A stretch of DNA of 13,424 bases from an uncultured Planctomycetaceae bacterium (GTDB lineage: Bacteria; Planctomycetota; Planctomycetia; Pirellulales; Pirellulaceae): NCBI GenBank assembly GCA_937967755.1, contig CALBTA010000568.1:1-13424 (forward strand), in the 5' to 3' direction. The translations under genes were made by a program, and so were the position numbers. The stretch's first letter is position 1. Each line of letters opens with the position of its first letter. The notes under the pieces were generated by a model. It saw nothing but the letters and a program-made list of their open reading frames with translations. It had not been told where the DNA came from and made no database searches. Below, in pieces: positions 7,195 through 13,424 of the stretch.

Positions 7195-9080
7195 ACTTTC
7201 AGCGAGCCGAATTCGCTTGAGGTGCCTTTGACGTAGAAGCCGAGGTAGCGAATTTCTTTTAGGTCAGCCGGTAGCGATGCCTTGATTTGCTTGCCGTTGA
7301 TGGTGGCGTTGATCGTTCTCTTTTGAACGTCTACCGTGGCGTGCAGTTCGAATGTGTCGAGCGGTTGGAAATCGCCGGCGGCCTTGCCCAGCGAACCGAC
7401 GGCTCCCCAATCGCCGGTGAAGGCGACGTGCTGGCCCATTCCGATGGCCGTGCCCATCTTCACCGTCGCCGCGTTGGTTGGTTCAGTTCCGAAGGCGAGT
7501 GCCGCGTTGCGGGTGTTGGAATCCTTCGCCGTGCTGCGATAGGTCAATTGGACGGTTGCCTTCTGTGTGATCGGCGTTTCCAATTTCCGCAGGGCGAGGC
7601 ATTCACCGGTGGCGGTCAGCGCGATGCCATCATCGGTCTCGGTCGCCGTGCCCCCTTTGATCACGTCGAAGCTGCGGGTTTGATCTTTTCCGTCAGGTAG
7701 CGGCGCCGCTGGCGTGCGATTCTTACGCGGCTTGCGGGTTTCGTTCTTCCACCAATCAGGGCCTTCCTTCAACACGGCCGCGTCATAGGCGATGAGCTGC
7801 TCTTTGAGCTTCGCGAACAACTCTGGCTGCGACTGGGATTGCTCCTTTTCCTCTTGGGGGTCTGCTTCAATGTTGTACAGTTCGAAATGGGTCAGGTCGT
7901 CGGAGCCGATGATCTTCCAATCGCCAACGCGCAGGGCGACCCTTTGTTGGTCGGGGGCCAGGTGATTTCGCCAATAGAGCGGTTGCTTACGCTCAATCGG
8001 CTTGTCGGCAAACAGCGGCATCATGCTGGCACCGTCAATCGTGCGGTCGGTGGGCAGCGGAATTTCCATCACATCGCAGATGGTTGTGAATACGTCGCTG
8101 CCGATCACCGGTTCGCCGCTTTCGGTCCCGGGCTTCACCTTGCCCGGCCAGCGGATGATGCCCGGCACGCGAATACCCCCTTCGTAGGTATGCCGTTTGC
8201 GGCCACGCAAGCCGCCGGTCGAACCGCGGGTGCGGCCCTTGGTGCCGTTGCCTTCGGGGCCGTTGTCGGAAGTGAACATGACGAAGGTGTCATCGCGAAA
8301 GCCAAGGTCAGCGAGCGCCGTGGTCAGCTTGCCGAAGGCCGCATCGAGCTGCGTGATGTTGCCGTGATGTTGCCGCAAGCCTTCGTCTTCCAGATCGGCG
8401 TAAGGTTCCATGAATTCCGACGCTGATTCAATCGGCAGGTGCGGTTCGTGCGTCCAAACGGTGATGAAGAATGGCGTCTTCGCATCGGGCCGCTTCTTCA
8501 ACCAGTCGATGGCCTCATCGACGGCGATGTGGGAACTTGGCCCTTGCATTTTGCCCAGCGCTTTGCCGTTGCGGACGAAGTTCGTTGGGTTCAAATGATG
8601 CGGGGCGGCGTTGTTTTGCGTCGCCAGCCAATGATCGTAACCGTGGTCATCGGGCTGCGGTTGCTGGTCGCTATTGAAATGCCCGTTCAAATGCCACTTG
8701 CCGGCGTGGCAAGTATCGTAGCCGCGCTGTTGCAGCAGCTTCGCGATGGTAATTTCGCTTTCGCGCAGATGCACGCTGCTGCCGCCGGGAATCCAACGCC
8801 AAACCCCGTTGCGGTACGGCGTCCGCCCGGTGAGAATCGCCGCCCGCGATGGCGAACAAACCGAGCAAGCCGCATAGCACTGCGTCAGGCGGACGCCCTC
8901 TTTCGCAAACGCATCCAAGTGCGGCGTTTGAATTCGCGGATGCCCATAACACCCCAAATCGCCCCAACCGAGATCATCGGTGAGGAAGATGACGAAGTTG
9001 GGCTGTTCGGTTTCAGCAGCCAGAGATATCGTTGCCAACGCGGGAACAAGCAGTAAGCAGGCGAAGAGGGCATACTTCAT
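7185..9080 (-). CDS. Secreted sulfatase with C-terminal beta-rich domain
   Basis: An arylsulfatase-type (PF00884) hydrolase of 631 residues that removes sulfate esters. Residues 1-22 (MKYALFACLLLVPALATISL...) are a signal peptide, so it acts outside the cytoplasm. Visible active-site elements are TDDLGWGDLG with metal ligands D35 and D36, CSPSR at 75-79 where C75 becomes formylglycine, AGKWH with K128 and H130, H211/H214 in THEPHLP, SDNG with D272 and N273, and LRGRK with K295. The sulfatase domain ends near 450. After a basic linker (KPRKNRTP), residues about 475-631 form a Thr/Ala-rich beta domain resembling LamG/concanavalin-like modules, perhaps for glycan binding. A start at 9119 would add 13 residues; neither start has a strong ribosome site, and 9080 gives the cleaner signal peptide. 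The stop overlaps the oxoprolinase ATG. The substrate is unknown. Confidence 0.92.
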   Translation of the reverse strand: MKYALFACLLLVPALATISLAAETEQPNFVIFLTDDLGWGDLGCYGHPRIQTPHLDAFAKEGVRLTQCYAACSVCSPSRAAILTGRTPYRNGVWRWIPGGSSVHLRESEITIAKLLQQRGYDTCHAGKWHLNGHFNSDQQPQPDDHGYDHWLATQNNAAPHHLNPTNFVRNGKALGKMQGPSSHIAVDEAIDWLKKRPDAKTPFFITVWTHEPHLPIESASEFMEPYADLEDEGLRQHHGNITQLDAAFGKLTTALADLGFRDDTFVMFTSDNGPEGNGTKGRTRGSTGGLRGRKRHTYEGGIRVPGIIRWPGKVKPGTESGEPVIGSDVFTTICDVMEIPLPTDRTIDGASMMPLFADKPIERKQPLYWRNHLAPDQQRVALRVGDWKIIGSDDLTHFELYNIEADPQEEKEQSQSQPELFAKLKEQLIAYDAAVLKEGPDWWKNETRKPRKNRTPAAPLPDGKDQTRSFDVIKGGTATETDDGIALTATGECLALRKLETPITQKATVQLTYRSTAKDSNTRNAALAFGTEPTNAATVKMGTAIGMGQHVAFTGDWGAVGSLGKAAGDFQPLDTFELHATVDVQKRTINATINGKQIKASLPADLKEIRYLGFYVKGTSSEFGSLKVEQ

Positions 9081-9169
9081 GACGTGATCCAAAAGAGTGC
9101 GGCTTGCAGAACTCATCATTCTAGCTCAGCGCGCTGGGCTTCGCGACAGTCGCCAGCGAATCGCCGGAA

Positions 9170-9970
9170 CTATTCGGAATCACCCATCGCAGCCAGCAGA
9201 CCAATTGCTTCGGCGGACAACGCGCCGTCGTAGATGCGAACGTCGTCCAGCACTCCTTGAAAGAGGTTGATTGTCCCCCGGTTGGTGACCACTTTGCCAA
9301 TCAGCAACCTTTCTGGACCGCTCACGGTGGCTTGGGACTTCGCTTTCTGGACTTGATCCATCACCCTCTTGCCATTGAGCCAGGCTTCGATGGCGTGGCC
9401 GCGGCGAACCAACACCATGTGGTTCCAACAGTCGGATTCCCAATTGTCGGTGATGACTCGGGCACGCGCCTGATGACTACGCTGCCCAAAATCCCAACGG
9501 AGAATCGCTTTGCCATGCTCACGCGTCGCGTACAGACCGTACCCTGGCCGCGAAGGCCGCAGCGAACCGGCGGCTCCCTTGTTGATAAACGGGTTATAGC
9601 TGGAAGGGAGTTCTTCCTTCAGCGGAGTCTTGAACCACAGTGCGATCGTGAAATCGCCGTCGTCAAAGTTGATGCTCTTGTTGTTACCGCAATCGAGGAA
9701 ATCGTCTTCGCCATCAAATTCCATTGCTCCGCCAATGATGCCTTCGCGAAGTTGTGTGGCGCCGTGAATCCTCGCATGATTGCCATGGTCGCTGACGTCC
9801 GGCTCGATACCCACCATGCGATGCCGGTCAAATGTGTAGTGCAGCACGAGCGACGGCATGCCGCCCAGACCATCTTTTTCATCGACACCGTGTTCGTTCG
9901 CCAAAACAGAAGGGCCGGCGACAAAGGCAAACGCCCAAATTGTGATGTGGGCTGGCAGGACACGCTTCAT
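9170..9970 (-). CDS. Secreted LamG / concanavalin A-like domain protein
   Basis: A 266-residue protein with a signal peptide (MKRVLPAHITIWAFAFVAGPSVLA, cleavage probably after A24) followed by a single LamG-like jelly-roll domain (Laminin_G_3 type). Recognisable signatures in order: LVLHYTFDRH at 41-50, SDHGNHARIHGAT at 60-72, GGAMEFDGEDDFLDCG at 80-95, FTIALWFKTP at 107-116, WNHMVLVRRG at 182-191, IEAWLNGKRV at 194-203, and FQGVLDDVRIYDGALSAEAI at 237-256. The whole mature protein is this domain, so it is more likely a carbohydrate-binding or surface-adhesion protein than an enzyme. GGAGA lies 9 bases before the ATG. It ends 89 bp before the chosen sulfatase start (50 bp before the alternative) on the same strand, which suggests a shared transcript and a shared extracellular glycan target; that link is inferred. 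Upstream, 143 bp separate it from gyrB. Confidence 0.85.
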   Translation of the reverse strand: MKRVLPAHITIWAFAFVAGPSVLANEHGVDEKDGLGGMPSLVLHYTFDRHRMVGIEPDVSDHGNHARIHGATQLREGIIGGAMEFDGEDDFLDCGNNKSINFDDGDFTIALWFKTPLKEELPSSYNPFINKGAAGSLRPSRPGYGLYATREHGKAILRWDFGQRSHQARARVITDNWESDCWNHMVLVRRGHAIEAWLNGKRVMDQVQKAKSQATVSGPERLLIGKVVTNRGTINLFQGVLDDVRIYDGALSAEAIGLLAAMGDSE

Positions 9971-9978
9971 GGTGTCGT

Positions 9979-9983
9979 TCTCC
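9979..9983 (-). promoter_or_regulatory. Ribosome binding site of the LamG protein
   Basis: The minus strand reads GGAGA, 8 bases before the ATG at 9970. It supports this start and the signal peptide that follows it. The rest of the 143-bp gap to gyrB shows no clear promoter; TTGACT occurs on the minus strand but has no good -10 at the right distance. Confidence 0.5.
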
Positions 9984-10113
9984 GAAATAGTGTTGTGTCG
10001 GTTGCTCCTCTCAACTTTCTACGCGCCCAGCACCGTCTTCGTTGTAAAGCGGATGTAACAGAGTGCCTGCTAGTCAAGATGGCAGGGAATTGGTGCAACG
10101 CCATTCCTGGAGG

Positions 10114-12714
10114 CTACACATCCAAGTTCCGCACTTCCAGGGCGTGCTTTTCGATGAACTCTCGGCGGGGTTCGACTTTGTCGCCCATCAGGACGCGGAA
10201 CATTTCGTCGGCGGCACCGGCGTCGGCCATGGTGACTTGGAGCAGGGTGCGATTCTCGGGCATCAGCGTCGTGTCGCGCAGTTCCTCGGCATTCATTTCG
10301 CCGAGGCCTTTGAAGCGGGTAATCGTCAGCCCGCGTTCGCCGGCGGCCCGCACCGCGCCCAATAGCCCGCGCAAATCCTCCAAGCCGATTTCGCTGCCCG
10401 ATTCGTCATCGCCCTTGATCAATTTGTAACGGGCGTCTTGCATGCCGGTTCGCTCCTGGGGGATGAGCGATTGGATGTCGAAACCGAGTTCGTTGAGATC
10501 TTTCAGGGCCGTGTTAATCGTCTTCACTTCGTGCAGTTCGGTGATGTGCAATCTCGTTGTCGGATCCTCCGGCCCGCCCGCCTGGCCATTGGTGGGCTGC
10601 TCCGCGTCGGCCGCTTCACCCGGATGCGCATCGGCGACGTTCAATTCACCCGACTCTGCTTCCTGCTCCCGGATGAACTTGTCTTTTTCTGCCCGTGTGG
10701 TGAACCAATGTTCCTGGCGGCCGACGAAGACGTGGTAAACCGGCAGCTTGAGCGTTTCGGGATCTTGCCGCTGGGCATGCATGCGGAGTGAAATCCCACG
10801 TCGTTCCAAAGCGACCAGCGCATCTTCAGCACCGGCCAGCGTTCGGCAGAGACGGTTGAACTCTTCGCCTTCGAGCACTAAGCCGTCGCCGGCGTCCACC
10901 TTACAATCTTGCAGGCCACGCTCCATCAACTGGCTGCGCATTTCGTCTTCACTTTGTACATAGTAAACATCGGCATTCTTCCCGCGACCGGCCTTCACGC
11001 GGAACAGCGGCGGTTGGGCGACGAAGACATGGCCCCCTTCGATCAGCCGGCTCATCTGCCGGTAGAAGAAGCAGAGCAGCAGCGTGCGGATGTGCGAACC
11101 GTCGACGTCGGCGTCGGTCATGATGATGATTTTGCTGTACCGGCGTTTGGAAAGATCTTGGTCCATGCCAAAGCCGATGCCGATGGCGTGGATCATCGCT
11201 TGGATTTCGGCGTTGGCCAGCACCTTGTCCTCGCGCGATTTGTAGGCGTTGATGATCTTCCCCCGCAGCGGAAGAATCGCCTGGTACTCGCGCAGCCTTC
11301 CCCCTTCGGCGCTACCGCCGGCCGAATCGCCTTCGACCAGGTACAGTTCGCAGCGGTCAACCTCTTTGCTGGTACAGTCGCGCAATTTGCCGGGCAGGCT
11401 GCCGCCGGACATCACGCCTTTGCGGTCTCGCATCAGTTGCTTCGCCTTGCGGGCGGCTTCGCGGGCTTCGGCGGCGACGATGCCTTTGTTCACCATCGTC
11501 TTGGCCGTTTTGGGGTTCTCTTCCAGGTACTTCCCAATCGCTTCACCCAGCGCGCTGCTGACGCTGCCTTCGACTTCACTGTTGCCGAGTTTCGTCTTGG
11601 TTTGGCCTTCGAACTTGGGGTGCGGCACGCGCATGCTGATCACGGCGGTCAGCCCTTCGCGGAAATCATCGCCGCTGGGCGTGATGTCCTTAAACATGTT
11701 TTCCTTCTTGCCGTAGTTGTTCAGCGTCCGCGTCAATGCGGTGCGGAAGCCCGAGACATGCGTTCCCCCTTCGTGCGTGTGAATGTTGTTCACGTAAGAG
11801 TGGACGTTCTCGGTGTACTCGCCGGTGTACTGCATGGCGATTTCGTAGCCCACCACCTGCGTTTCCGCATCGGTCACATGATCGGCTTCGCCGTGGATGT
11901 AAATCACATCCTTATGCAGCGCATCGCTGGCCCGGTTCAGATGTTCGACAAACTCGATGATGCCGCGCTCGTAACAGAACTCATCCGACTGATCGGTGCG
12001 CTCATCGCGGAAGACAATTTTCACGCCGCGGTTCAGGAACGCCAGTTCCTGCAAGCGTTTGTACAACGTGTCGTAGTTGTAGGTCGTGGTTTCAAAAATC
12101 TGCGGGTCTGGCTTGAAGGTCGTTTTCGTGCCGCGCTTCTTGGTCGCTCCGACCCGCTGCACTTCGCCGGTGGGGATGCCGCGCTCGTACTCTTGCTGAT
12201 AGACGTGGCCTTCGCGGTAGACCTCGACCTCGCACCATTCGGAAAGGAAATTGACGACGGTCACACCGACCCCGTGCAAGCCGCCCGAGGTTTGATACGC
12301 CCCTTTCTGAAACTTGCCGCCGAATTTTAGGACCGTCATCACCCCTTCGAGCGTGGTGACTTCTTTGCCCATCTCTTCGCTGAGTTGCGCGTGGCGGCCG
12401 ACCGGAATTCCGCGGCCATTGTCTTCCGAAGTGACCGAGCCGTCGCCATTGATGGTGACAGCCACTTCGCTGGCGAAACCGGCCATCGCTTCGTCGATGG
12501 AATTGTCGACCACTTCGTACACCAGGTGGTGTACGCCGCGCGACCCGGTATCGCCGATGTACATGCTCGGCCGGGCACGGACGTGCTCGTGATCCGAAAG
12601 CCGTTGCAGGTCTTCGTCAGAATACTCTTCGTCACCCTTGCGAAACTCAAACTTCTCCTCGTCGCCGGGCGAGTCTGAGGCAGCGTTCTGATCTTGTGAT
12701 TTTTCTTCAGCCAT
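10114..12714 (-). CDS. gyrB: DNA gyrase subunit B
   Basis: The 866-residue ATPase/Toprim subunit of DNA gyrase, which partners GyrA (not in this window) to introduce negative supercoils. GHKL ATPase: YEVVDNSIDEAMAG at 66-79 with catalytic E67 and N71, EDNGRGIP at 97-104, QTSGGLHGVG at 141-150, R167 in YREGH at the coumarin-contacting position, and the QTK loop at 371-373. Toprim: LVEGDSAGGSA at 459-469 with E461, QAILPLRGKI at 478-487, and TDADVDGSHIRTL at 533-545 with D534, D536 and D538. An insert of roughly 160 residues follows, as in large proteobacterial GyrB, containing an acidic low-complexity stretch at 683-720. The tail ends with RFKGLGEMNAEEL at 800-812. ATG at 12714 is chosen: GGAAAG lies just upstream, and an in-frame ATG at 12783 would translate the hairpin repeat into an unlikely 23-residue leader. 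It lies downstream of dciA. Confidence 0.98.
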   Translation of the reverse strand: MAEEKSQDQNAASDSPGDEEKFEFRKGDEEYSDEDLQRLSDHEHVRARPSMYIGDTGSRGVHHLVYEVVDNSIDEAMAGFASEVAVTINGDGSVTSEDNGRGIPVGRHAQLSEEMGKEVTTLEGVMTVLKFGGKFQKGAYQTSGGLHGVGVTVVNFLSEWCEVEVYREGHVYQQEYERGIPTGEVQRVGATKKRGTKTTFKPDPQIFETTTYNYDTLYKRLQELAFLNRGVKIVFRDERTDQSDEFCYERGIIEFVEHLNRASDALHKDVIYIHGEADHVTDAETQVVGYEIAMQYTGEYTENVHSYVNNIHTHEGGTHVSGFRTALTRTLNNYGKKENMFKDITPSGDDFREGLTAVISMRVPHPKFEGQTKTKLGNSEVEGSVSSALGEAIGKYLEENPKTAKTMVNKGIVAAEAREAARKAKQLMRDRKGVMSGGSLPGKLRDCTSKEVDRCELYLVEGDSAGGSAEGGRLREYQAILPLRGKIINAYKSREDKVLANAEIQAMIHAIGIGFGMDQDLSKRRYSKIIIMTDADVDGSHIRTLLLCFFYRQMSRLIEGGHVFVAQPPLFRVKAGRGKNADVYYVQSEDEMRSQLMERGLQDCKVDAGDGLVLEGEEFNRLCRTLAGAEDALVALERRGISLRMHAQRQDPETLKLPVYHVFVGRQEHWFTTRAEKDKFIREQEAESGELNVADAHPGEAADAEQPTNGQAGGPEDPTTRLHITELHEVKTINTALKDLNELGFDIQSLIPQERTGMQDARYKLIKGDDESGSEIGLEDLRGLLGAVRAAGERGLTITRFKGLGEMNAEELRDTTLMPENRTLLQVTMADAGAADEMFRVLMGDKVEPRREFIEKHALEVRNLDV

Positions 12715-12716
12715 GT

Positions 12717-12722
12717 CTTTCC
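12717..12722 (-). promoter_or_regulatory. Ribosome binding site deciding the gyrB start
   Basis: On the minus strand GGAAAG ends 2 bases before the ATG at 12714, with the GGA core 5 bases away. It lies just beyond the hairpin repeat, so the repeat belongs to the leader and not to the coding region. Confidence 0.5.
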
Positions 12723-12729
12723 AATCGTT

Positions 12730-12791
12730 GGACGGGTTTGTTACCCGTCGACGACAAACGCCGCAAGCTTGGACGGGTAACAAACCCGTCC
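12730..12791. repeat. Paired inverted hairpin repeat (GACGGGT...ACCCGTC) in the dciA-gyrB gap
   Basis: Two 20-bp arms (12730-12749 and 12772-12791) are perfect reverse complements. Each arm is also a hairpin by itself: stem GACGGGT/ACCCGTC of 7 bp with a TTGTT loop in the left arm and an AACAA loop in the right arm. The RNA could form either two small hairpins or one long 20-bp stem with a 22-base loop. The element covers most of the 84-bp gap before gyrB and lacks a T-run, so it resembles a REP doublet more than a terminator. Confidence 0.8.
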
Positions 12792-12798
12792 CACATAT

Positions 12799-13110
12799 CT
12801 ATTCCACGTTTCCGACGCGGAATTTCAGGTCGCTGATTTTCGCATCGGGCAGGGCGGCGGTTAGTTTTTTCAGGATCTTCTTCTTTTGAAATGTCAACTC
12901 TTGCAGCAGGGCGCTGCTGCGGACGAATACTTCCAGCTTGCCGCGCTTCATCTCGCCCGGCCGGGTGTGGGCGATGTACTTTTCTCCAGCGGCCTGGTTC
13001 CAGGCTTCCGCGGTGACCGCGGCGGTTTGCAACCGCCCGTAGCCGCGGCGGGCCATCAGTTGGGCGACGATATCGGCCGCTTTGCGCGGGCCGCGGGGTT
13101 GGTTTTGCAT
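12799..13110 (-). CDS. dciA: DciA-like protein (DUF721), predicted DnaB helicase loader
   Basis: A 103-residue DUF721 protein. DciA is the ancestral bacterial partner that helps load the replicative helicase DnaB in lineages without DnaC or DnaI. The family pattern is visible: W37 in AEAWNQAAG, H48-T49 before PGEMKRGKLEVFV at 51-63, SSALLQEL at 65-72, the basic helix KKKILKKL at 76-83, and LKFRVG at 95-100. The length is at the short end but typical for the bare domain. It lies between dnaN and gyrB, a place where DUF721 genes are often found near the origin. The only Shine-Dalgarno-like match (AGGAG) is 15 bases from the ATG and lies in a hairpin loop, so initiation may be weak or unusual. 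A TGA upstream in frame rules out a much longer form. The family call is firm; the loader role is by homology. Confidence 0.87.
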   Translation of the reverse strand: MQNQPRGPRKAADIVAQLMARRGYGRLQTAAVTAEAWNQAAGEKYIAHTRPGEMKRGKLEVFVRSSALLQELTFQKKKILKKLTAALPDAKISDLKFRVGNVE

Positions 13111-13114
13111 GAAC

Positions 13115-13190
13115 GTGGAACAAGTCTCCTGACTTGTTCAATTCCTTCCTCTCGCATCGAAAGTTGAAAAGGTCGGGAGACCTGTTCCAC
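13115..13190. repeat. Paired imperfect inverted hairpins in the dnaN-dciA gap
   Basis: The left hairpin has a perfect 9-bp stem GAACAAGTC/GACTTGTTC (13118-13126 and 13131-13139) with loop TCCT. The right one has stem GAAAAGGTC/GACCTGTTC (13166-13174 and 13179-13187) with one A-G mismatch and loop GGGA. Read on opposite strands the two units share GTGGAACA and match at 21 of 25 positions. One stem pair differs as A-T against G-C, a compensatory change that keeps the fold. The element occupies almost the whole 83-bp gap between dnaN and dciA. Confidence 0.75.
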
Positions 13191-13193
13191 ACC

Positions 13194-13424
13194 CTACTTC
13201 CTACCCTCGCGGGCCAAGGGCATCACGACGTAGCCGTAGCCGTCGTCGGTGGTGAACAGCGCGGCCGCGTCGCCGTCTTGGACATCCAAGGTGAAATTCT
13301 TTTCCGCATCCAGCACCTTCAAAAAATCGGCCACGAAACGGTGGTCGAGCGAGATCGCAATCTTCTCTCCCTCGTAGGCGATCGGCAGTTCGATCCGCGA
13401 TTGCCCCACCTCGGCCGTTTGCCC
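13194..13424 (-). CDS. dnaN: DNA polymerase III beta subunit (sliding clamp), C-terminal part
   Basis: Only the last 76 residues are present; the gene continues beyond the right edge. They match domain III of the beta clamp: the MGQSRIELPIAYEGEKIAIS strands, the HRFVADFLKVLD helix (the family's 'N-x-x-Y-L-x-D-x-L' position), and the closing YGYVVMPLAREG, which corresponds to the conserved YVVMP end near the hydrophobic pocket that binds polymerase and other clamp partners. The clamp tethers DNA polymerase III to the template. It is followed by dciA and gyrB on the same strand, an arrangement typical of the origin region, although recF, often found between dnaN and gyrB, is missing here. dnaA, if linked, would lie off the right edge. 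Confidence 0.92.
   Translation of the reverse strand, partial: GQTAEVGQSRIELPIAYEGEKIAISLDHRFVADFLKVLDAEKNFTLDVQDGDAAALFTTDDGYGYVVMPLAREGRK

Noticed and set aside
10085..10107. Possible terminator after gyrB (GGAATGG ... CC-A-ATTCC)
   Set aside because: The stem is short with a bulge and is not followed by a T-run.
9257..10429. 390-codon plus-strand frame opposite the LamG gene and the end of gyrB
   Set aside because: It crosses the ends of two convincing minus-strand genes and resembles nothing known.
10909..12330. 473-codon open frame on the plus strand opposite gyrB
   Set aside because: It is antisense to a certain gene, has no recognisable domain, and is expected from GC-rich codon use on the other strand.
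12715..12783. Longer gyrB start at 12783
   Set aside because: The extra 23 residues would be translated from the hairpin repeat and have no ribosome site; the ATG at 12714 fits GyrB and has GGAAAG before it.
12707..13192. 161-codon minus-strand frame over dciA
   Set aside because: It starts in the hairpin repeat and overlaps dciA in another frame; the DUF721 signatures are in the dciA frame.

Overview
The window looks like a GC-rich chromosomal segment of a planctomycete, probably a Pirellulales relative of Rhodopirellula or Blastopirellula. This is inferred from gene content, since no 16S rRNA is present. The clues are a secreted Cys-type sulfatase and a secreted LamG protein, a fused HyuA-HyuB oxoprolinase, a Tyr/Pro-rich exported protein, a Uma2 nuclease, the order dnaN-dciA-gyrB without recF, and short hairpin repeats between genes. 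Every convincing gene lies on the minus strand, so the window reads from right to left.

Right end (about 10.1-13.4 kb): the C-terminus of the DNA polymerase sliding clamp (dnaN, cut by the window edge), a DciA/DUF721 protein (predicted replicative-helicase loader) and DNA gyrase subunit B. The two short gaps between these genes (83 and 84 bp) are mostly filled by paired hairpin repeats with different sequences. This cluster suggests that the replication origin lies nearby, off the right edge.

Middle (about 3.4-10.0 kb): a secreted LamG/concanavalin-like protein, a secreted sulfatase with the CSPSR formylglycine motif and a C-terminal beta-rich domain, and a 1271-residue fused 5-oxoprolinase/hydantoinase. 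The last two overlap by ATGA, so they are probably translationally coupled. A sodium:alanine/glycine (AGCS) symporter follows 265 bp downstream. Together they could form a unit that releases and uses an amino-acid-like or lactam-containing compound, but the substrate is unknown and the link is inferred.

Left end (1-1.6 kb): a REP-like double hairpin after the symporter, a Uma2-family nuclease-fold gene with an extended -10 promoter, about 530 bp with no recognisable gene, and the N-terminal 115 codons of a secreted Tyr/Pro/Ala-rich protein running off the left edge.

No tRNA, rRNA, CRISPR array, transposase or prophage gene was seen. I found no clearly new multi-gene system. The best leads are the coupled sulfatase-oxoprolinase pair, the inserted domain in the oxoprolinase, and the family of paired hairpins between the replication genes.
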